A DNA stretch of 45,918 nucleotides. Source: Bacteroidota bacterium (GTDB lineage Bacteria > Bacteroidota > Bacteroidia > Chitinophagales > Chitinophagaceae). Position 1 is the stretch's first letter, and each line of letters starts with the position of its first letter. Location: assembly GCA_018267625.1 (NCBI GenBank), contig JAFDYC010000090.1, positions 1-45,918 of the forward strand. Reading direction: 5' to 3'. A program made the position numbers and the translations under genes. Below are positions 43,299 to 45,918 of this stretch, piece after piece. Below the pieces are notes generated by a model. The model saw only the letters and a list, made by a program, of their open reading frames with translations, was not told the origin of the DNA and searched no databases.

Positions 43299-45107
43299 TC
43301 AGGTGATGATTGCTTCTTCTACGAAGTACATATCAATCATCCCTTTGTTTTTGGCTTTTATTTTACCCCGATGGAGACAAATGAATTTGTCTTTCACGAT
43401 TTCATAGGTGTTTCCGCTAATGTTCACTTTGCCGGTTTCGCCGGACGATTCCATACGGGAGGCTATGTTGACCGTGTCGCCCCAGATGTCATAAGCAAAC
43501 TTTTTGGTGCCCACGATTCCTGCGACCACACTTCCGGTATTGCATCCGATTCTGATTTCGAAATAGGGCCGGCCTGCTGCTATACGCTTACCCTTCTCGG
43601 CCAGCGTGAAATCACGTATTTCAAGTGCGGCTTTGATGGTTTCTTCGGCATGTACGCTATCATCCTCGTGCAAGCCTCCGGCGCACATATAGCTGTCGCC
43701 GATGGTTTTTATTTTCTCGATGTGCCGGCTGGAAATGATGTTGTCGAAGGCGCTGTAATAAAAGTGAATTTCATTGACCAGTTCCTGAGGACTCAACTTT
43801 TCACTCAGTGCCGTGAAGTTTTCAAAATCGGTGAATAATACCGTTACTCCGTCAATATTCTTTGCTTTGGCAGTGCCGGTAGCTTTTAGTTCTTCTGCGG
43901 TTTCAAGCGGAAGGATGTTCAGGAGTAAGGCATCACTTTGCTGCTTTCCTTTCCTGATTTTGTTGCGCTGGAAGAAGACTACACCGGCGAAGAGCAACAC
44001 AATGGCAAAGCCGCCTACAAAAGCATTGCGGATAAATTTTTGCATGTCCCGGTCTTTGTTCAGCAGCACGATTTGGTGGTCTTTACGTTCCGTTTCGTAT
44101 CGGATATTCATTTCGGCGAATTGCCGCTTATTTTCCTCACTTAACAGGGTGTCATTTAGCTGAGCATACAACACCTGCGTTCCATAGGCCTTTTTGAAGT
44201 TGCCCATTTCGGCATACAACTGGGCCAGGGTGTGGTAGGCTTCTTTCAGGTACGACTTGTCATCGCCTTCTTTCGCAAGTACGAGGCAACTGTCTAAGTA
44301 GCGGATGGCAATCGGATATTGGCCCAGCGTTTTATATACCAGGCCTATGTTGTGATACCGGGCGGCAACCCCGCGCGTATCCCTTATTTTTTTGGTCAAT
44401 ACCAGGGAGCGCAGAAGGAATTCAAGTGCTTTTTGCGGCTCTGATTTCTTCTCATAAATCATGGCGATATTATTGAGCGCATCGGCAATGCCCTGCTCGT
44501 TACCTATTGCCTCCATGGTTTTAAGTGCCTGCTGAAAATGTTCCAACGCCTGGTCATAGTCGGCTTGAGCGTAATAAACAGATCCGATGTTCGTCATGCA
44601 TACACCGGCTGAATATTTGTCGCCAGTGGCGACGCACAGATCCAGCGATTTTTTGCCGTAATCCAGAGCCTTATCGTACATGCCCTGATCATTGTAGGCC
44701 ATTCCAAGGTATTGAAGGCAGAGCAGAGTCCTTGATGGGTCCTGTTGCCGTTCGAAGATGTTTAGCGCGCGGAACAAGTTGCCGATTGCCGTGTCATAGG
44801 CTCCTGCATTGTATTTAAGGATGCCAATCCGGTACATGCATTTTGCAGAAAGGGTATCGTTGTTCATCGCCTGCGACAGCTCCAGCGCGGCGTTGAAGTA
44901 GTTAATGGCAGAATCGGGCGATGAACTGAAATAGTATGAGCCGATGAGGTAATTTATTTCTATTCGTGCTGCAGGTAATGCGCCGACTAAGGCAGTTCTT
45001 AAAGAATCTGCCTCGCTCGTTTGCGCGCACACAGGCTGAATACTGAGCAGGAAAAGCAGTATCGCCTCTGTCGTTTTTAAAAATAAATTCAAAGAACGCT
45101 TTCTCAC
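43299..45107 (-). CDS. TPR-linked membrane class III adenylate cyclase
   Basis: A 602-residue protein. It has a signal peptide or signal anchor ending near PVCAQ, then seven or so tetratricopeptide repeats (about residues 50-320, for example LQYLGMAYNDQGMYDKALDYGKKSL), a coiled-coil-like stretch, one TM helix (358-380) and a cytoplasmic class III cyclase domain from about 415. Metal-binding Asps are D427 (LFTDFENF) and D471 (IGDSYM). K467 and D540 (YDIWGD) are the adenine-selecting pair. N547 and R551 (NIASRME) fit the transition-state residues. All catalytic positions are present, so it should make cAMP from ATP. The TPR part faces the periplasm. What it senses is unknown. Confidence 0.93.
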   Translation of the reverse strand: MRKRSLNLFLKTTEAILLFLLSIQPVCAQTSEADSLRTALVGALPAARIEINYLIGSYYFSSSPDSAINYFNAALELSQAMNNDTLSAKCMYRIGILKYNAGAYDTAIGNLFRALNIFERQQDPSRTLLCLQYLGMAYNDQGMYDKALDYGKKSLDLCVATGDKYSAGVCMTNIGSVYYAQADYDQALEHFQQALKTMEAIGNEQGIADALNNIAMIYEKKSEPQKALEFLLRSLVLTKKIRDTRGVAARYHNIGLVYKTLGQYPIAIRYLDSCLVLAKEGDDKSYLKEAYHTLAQLYAEMGNFKKAYGTQVLYAQLNDTLLSEENKRQFAEMNIRYETERKDHQIVLLNKDRDMQKFIRNAFVGGFAIVLLFAGVVFFQRNKIRKGKQQSDALLLNILPLETAEELKATGTAKAKNIDGVTVLFTDFENFTALSEKLSPQELVNEIHFYYSAFDNIISSRHIEKIKTIGDSYMCAGGLHEDDSVHAEETIKAALEIRDFTLAEKGKRIAAGRPYFEIRIGCNTGSVVAGIVGTKKFAYDIWGDTVNIASRMESSGETGKVNISGNTYEIVKDKFICLHRGKIKAKNKGMIDMYFVEEAIIT

Positions 45108-45121
45108 ATCGGTTGAATTAT

Positions 45122-45148
45122 TTTAATTAGACGATAAATCTAATTAAA
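45122..45148. promoter_or_regulatory. Perfect 10-bp inverted repeat in the divergent cyclase/orphan promoter region
   Basis: TTTAATTAGA at 45122-45131 and TCTAATTAAA at 45139-45148 are exact reverse complements separated by 7 bp (CGATAAA). The 68-bp gap holds the start regions of both divergent genes, so a dimeric regulator here could control both. The regulator is not identifiable. Confidence 0.55.
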
Positions 45149-45175
45149 CAAAGCACCTATCCATACCTTGAAATC

Positions 45176-45634
45176 ATGGCAAAAGGAATTATCGTTTCGA
45201 CCCCCCGACCCACAAAGCCCAAGGGGCAAATATTGATCGTGCTCTTCGATGGCTCCAATACCGAGCGCAGCGGACACTGGCTGGGATTTGAAAATAAAAC
45301 AGGCCATGAACTGGCCGTAAACGACACGGTACTTTGCACCCTTACCGCGCCACTACTCTGCGATGTAACCGGAACTTTTGTAGCGTCTCGGGGAATGGTA
45401 ACACAGGCCTTTGTGCCGAATGCAGGGGGAAGAGTGAAGCTTTCGCAAGTGGAGCAAAATGAGTTTGGTGTACAAGTGAATGATGAGGTGATTTTTGATT
45501 ACCTGCCCGATGCCGATGGAAATTATCCCCCGCCTGATCCAGTCAACACAACGGGCGGCCTCATCGAGGTGATTCTAACTTCTGGCGGTAGTCCTTCTGC
45601 TAATGGCCGGTGCATATTTGTCAAGGCATTATGA
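45176..45634 (+). CDS. Protein of unknown function, divergent from the adenylate cyclase
   Basis: A 152-residue protein with no signal peptide or TM helix. It is mostly beta-rich: QILIVLFDGSNTERSGHWLGFENKTGHELAVNDTVLC, then VTGTFVASRGMVTQAFVPNAGGRVKLSQV, then GVQVNDEVIFDYLPDADGNYPPPDPV, and a final IEVILTSGGSPSANGRCIFVKAL. The ATG at 45176 is the only good start. I do not recognise the family. The composition suggests a compact beta barrel or sandwich in the cytoplasm. It shares a short divergent region, and possibly an operator, with the cyclase gene. Confidence 0.7.
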   Translation: MAKGIIVSTPRPTKPKGQILIVLFDGSNTERSGHWLGFENKTGHELAVNDTVLCTLTAPLLCDVTGTFVASRGMVTQAFVPNAGGRVKLSQVEQNEFGVQVNDEVIFDYLPDADGNYPPPDPVNTTGGLIEVILTSGGSPSANGRCIFVKAL

Positions 45635-45918
45635 AGCACGTCGCGACAAAATGCACTGGTGATAAGGGGTGTTACAGACAATACCCATGTGAGGTTCTTG
45701 ATTTTGGTTCATGAAGTCCTGGAGGGTAAAATTTTTCTACGCATAGAAAATGGATTTTTCTCCCAATGGATTCGGTGTTATCTGAATTTGCGGCGAAAAG
45801 GTTGAGAAATGCCGCAGCAATCCGCCTAAAACGGTGATTGAAAATCCTTCAATGCCGGTGTAAGCGTCCCTAAAAACTGCCTAGTTTAAAAGTATAGTTT
45901 TTGGTTTTTTTTCAGGCG
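45635..45918. other. Intergenic right end of window
   Basis: About 284 bp to the window edge with no supported gene. An AT-rich dyad, TTTTCTA (45733-45739) and TAGAAAA (45744-45750) around CGCA, is the only structure seen. The sequence may continue into another gene beyond the window. Confidence 0.4.

Overview
The window looks like chromosomal DNA from a Bacteroidota bacterium, probably Chitinophagales-like. The support is: a type IX secretion (T9SS) accessory protein of the PorW/SprE family; four exported proteins with C-terminal T9SS sorting domains; a carboxypeptidase-regulatory-domain TonB-dependent receptor next to a Bacteroidota-type porin; a two-component propeller sensor kinase; a glycine-rich RRM protein; and TAnnTTTG -7 promoter elements. 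Shine-Dalgarno sequences are mostly absent. No insertion sequence, phage gene or CRISPR array was seen, and gene density is normal.

Region 1 (1-6.06 kb, + strand) is an envelope cluster: a choice-of-anchor B T9SS cargo protein, a putative porin starting at TTG, and a TonB-dependent receptor. Region 2 (6.06-10.5 kb, - strand) holds a PorW/SprE-like protein whose N-terminus carries an 11-residue repeat, followed 29 bp later by a nucleoside phosphorylase whose stop codon overlaps that of the receptor. Region 3 (10.87-17.35 kb, + strand) is a heavy-metal efflux operon: a small His-rich exported protein, a TolC-family outer-membrane channel, a lipoprotein adaptor, a CzcA-type RND pump with the divalent-cation charge signature, and a small membrane protein. 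A tRNA-Gly(CCC) follows.

Region 4 (17.5-28.2 kb, - strand) contains a small lipoprotein and an exported protein, both unrecognised, a large SBBP-propeller T9SS protein, a propeller histidine kinase overlapping a LuxR-type response regulator by 4 bp, an SDR oxidoreductase and a TPR lipoprotein. Region 5 (28.3-32.2 kb, - strand) has two tandem DUF4331 paralogues, only one with a T9SS sorting domain. Region 6 (32.5-37.0 kb, + strand) is metabolic: NADP-isocitrate dehydrogenase, an RRM protein, delta-1-pyrroline-5-carboxylate dehydrogenase and a redoxin-like exported protein. Region 7 (37.4-45.1 kb, - strand) has a PKD-domain T9SS protein, the tyrosine catabolic enzymes HppD and HmgA, a DUF445 protein, a DUF6370 protein and a TPR-linked membrane adenylate cyclase. 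A divergent unrecognised gene and a perfect inverted repeat lie at the right end.

The points most worth a second look are: the hendecad repeat on the SprE-like protein; the His-rich protein heading the metal-efflux operon; the asymmetric DUF4331 pair; a set of terminators sharing a GGCTGTCTC-like stem; and the palindrome between the cyclase and the divergent orphan. No wholly new defence or mobile system was evident. All family assignments rest on motif recognition by eye.
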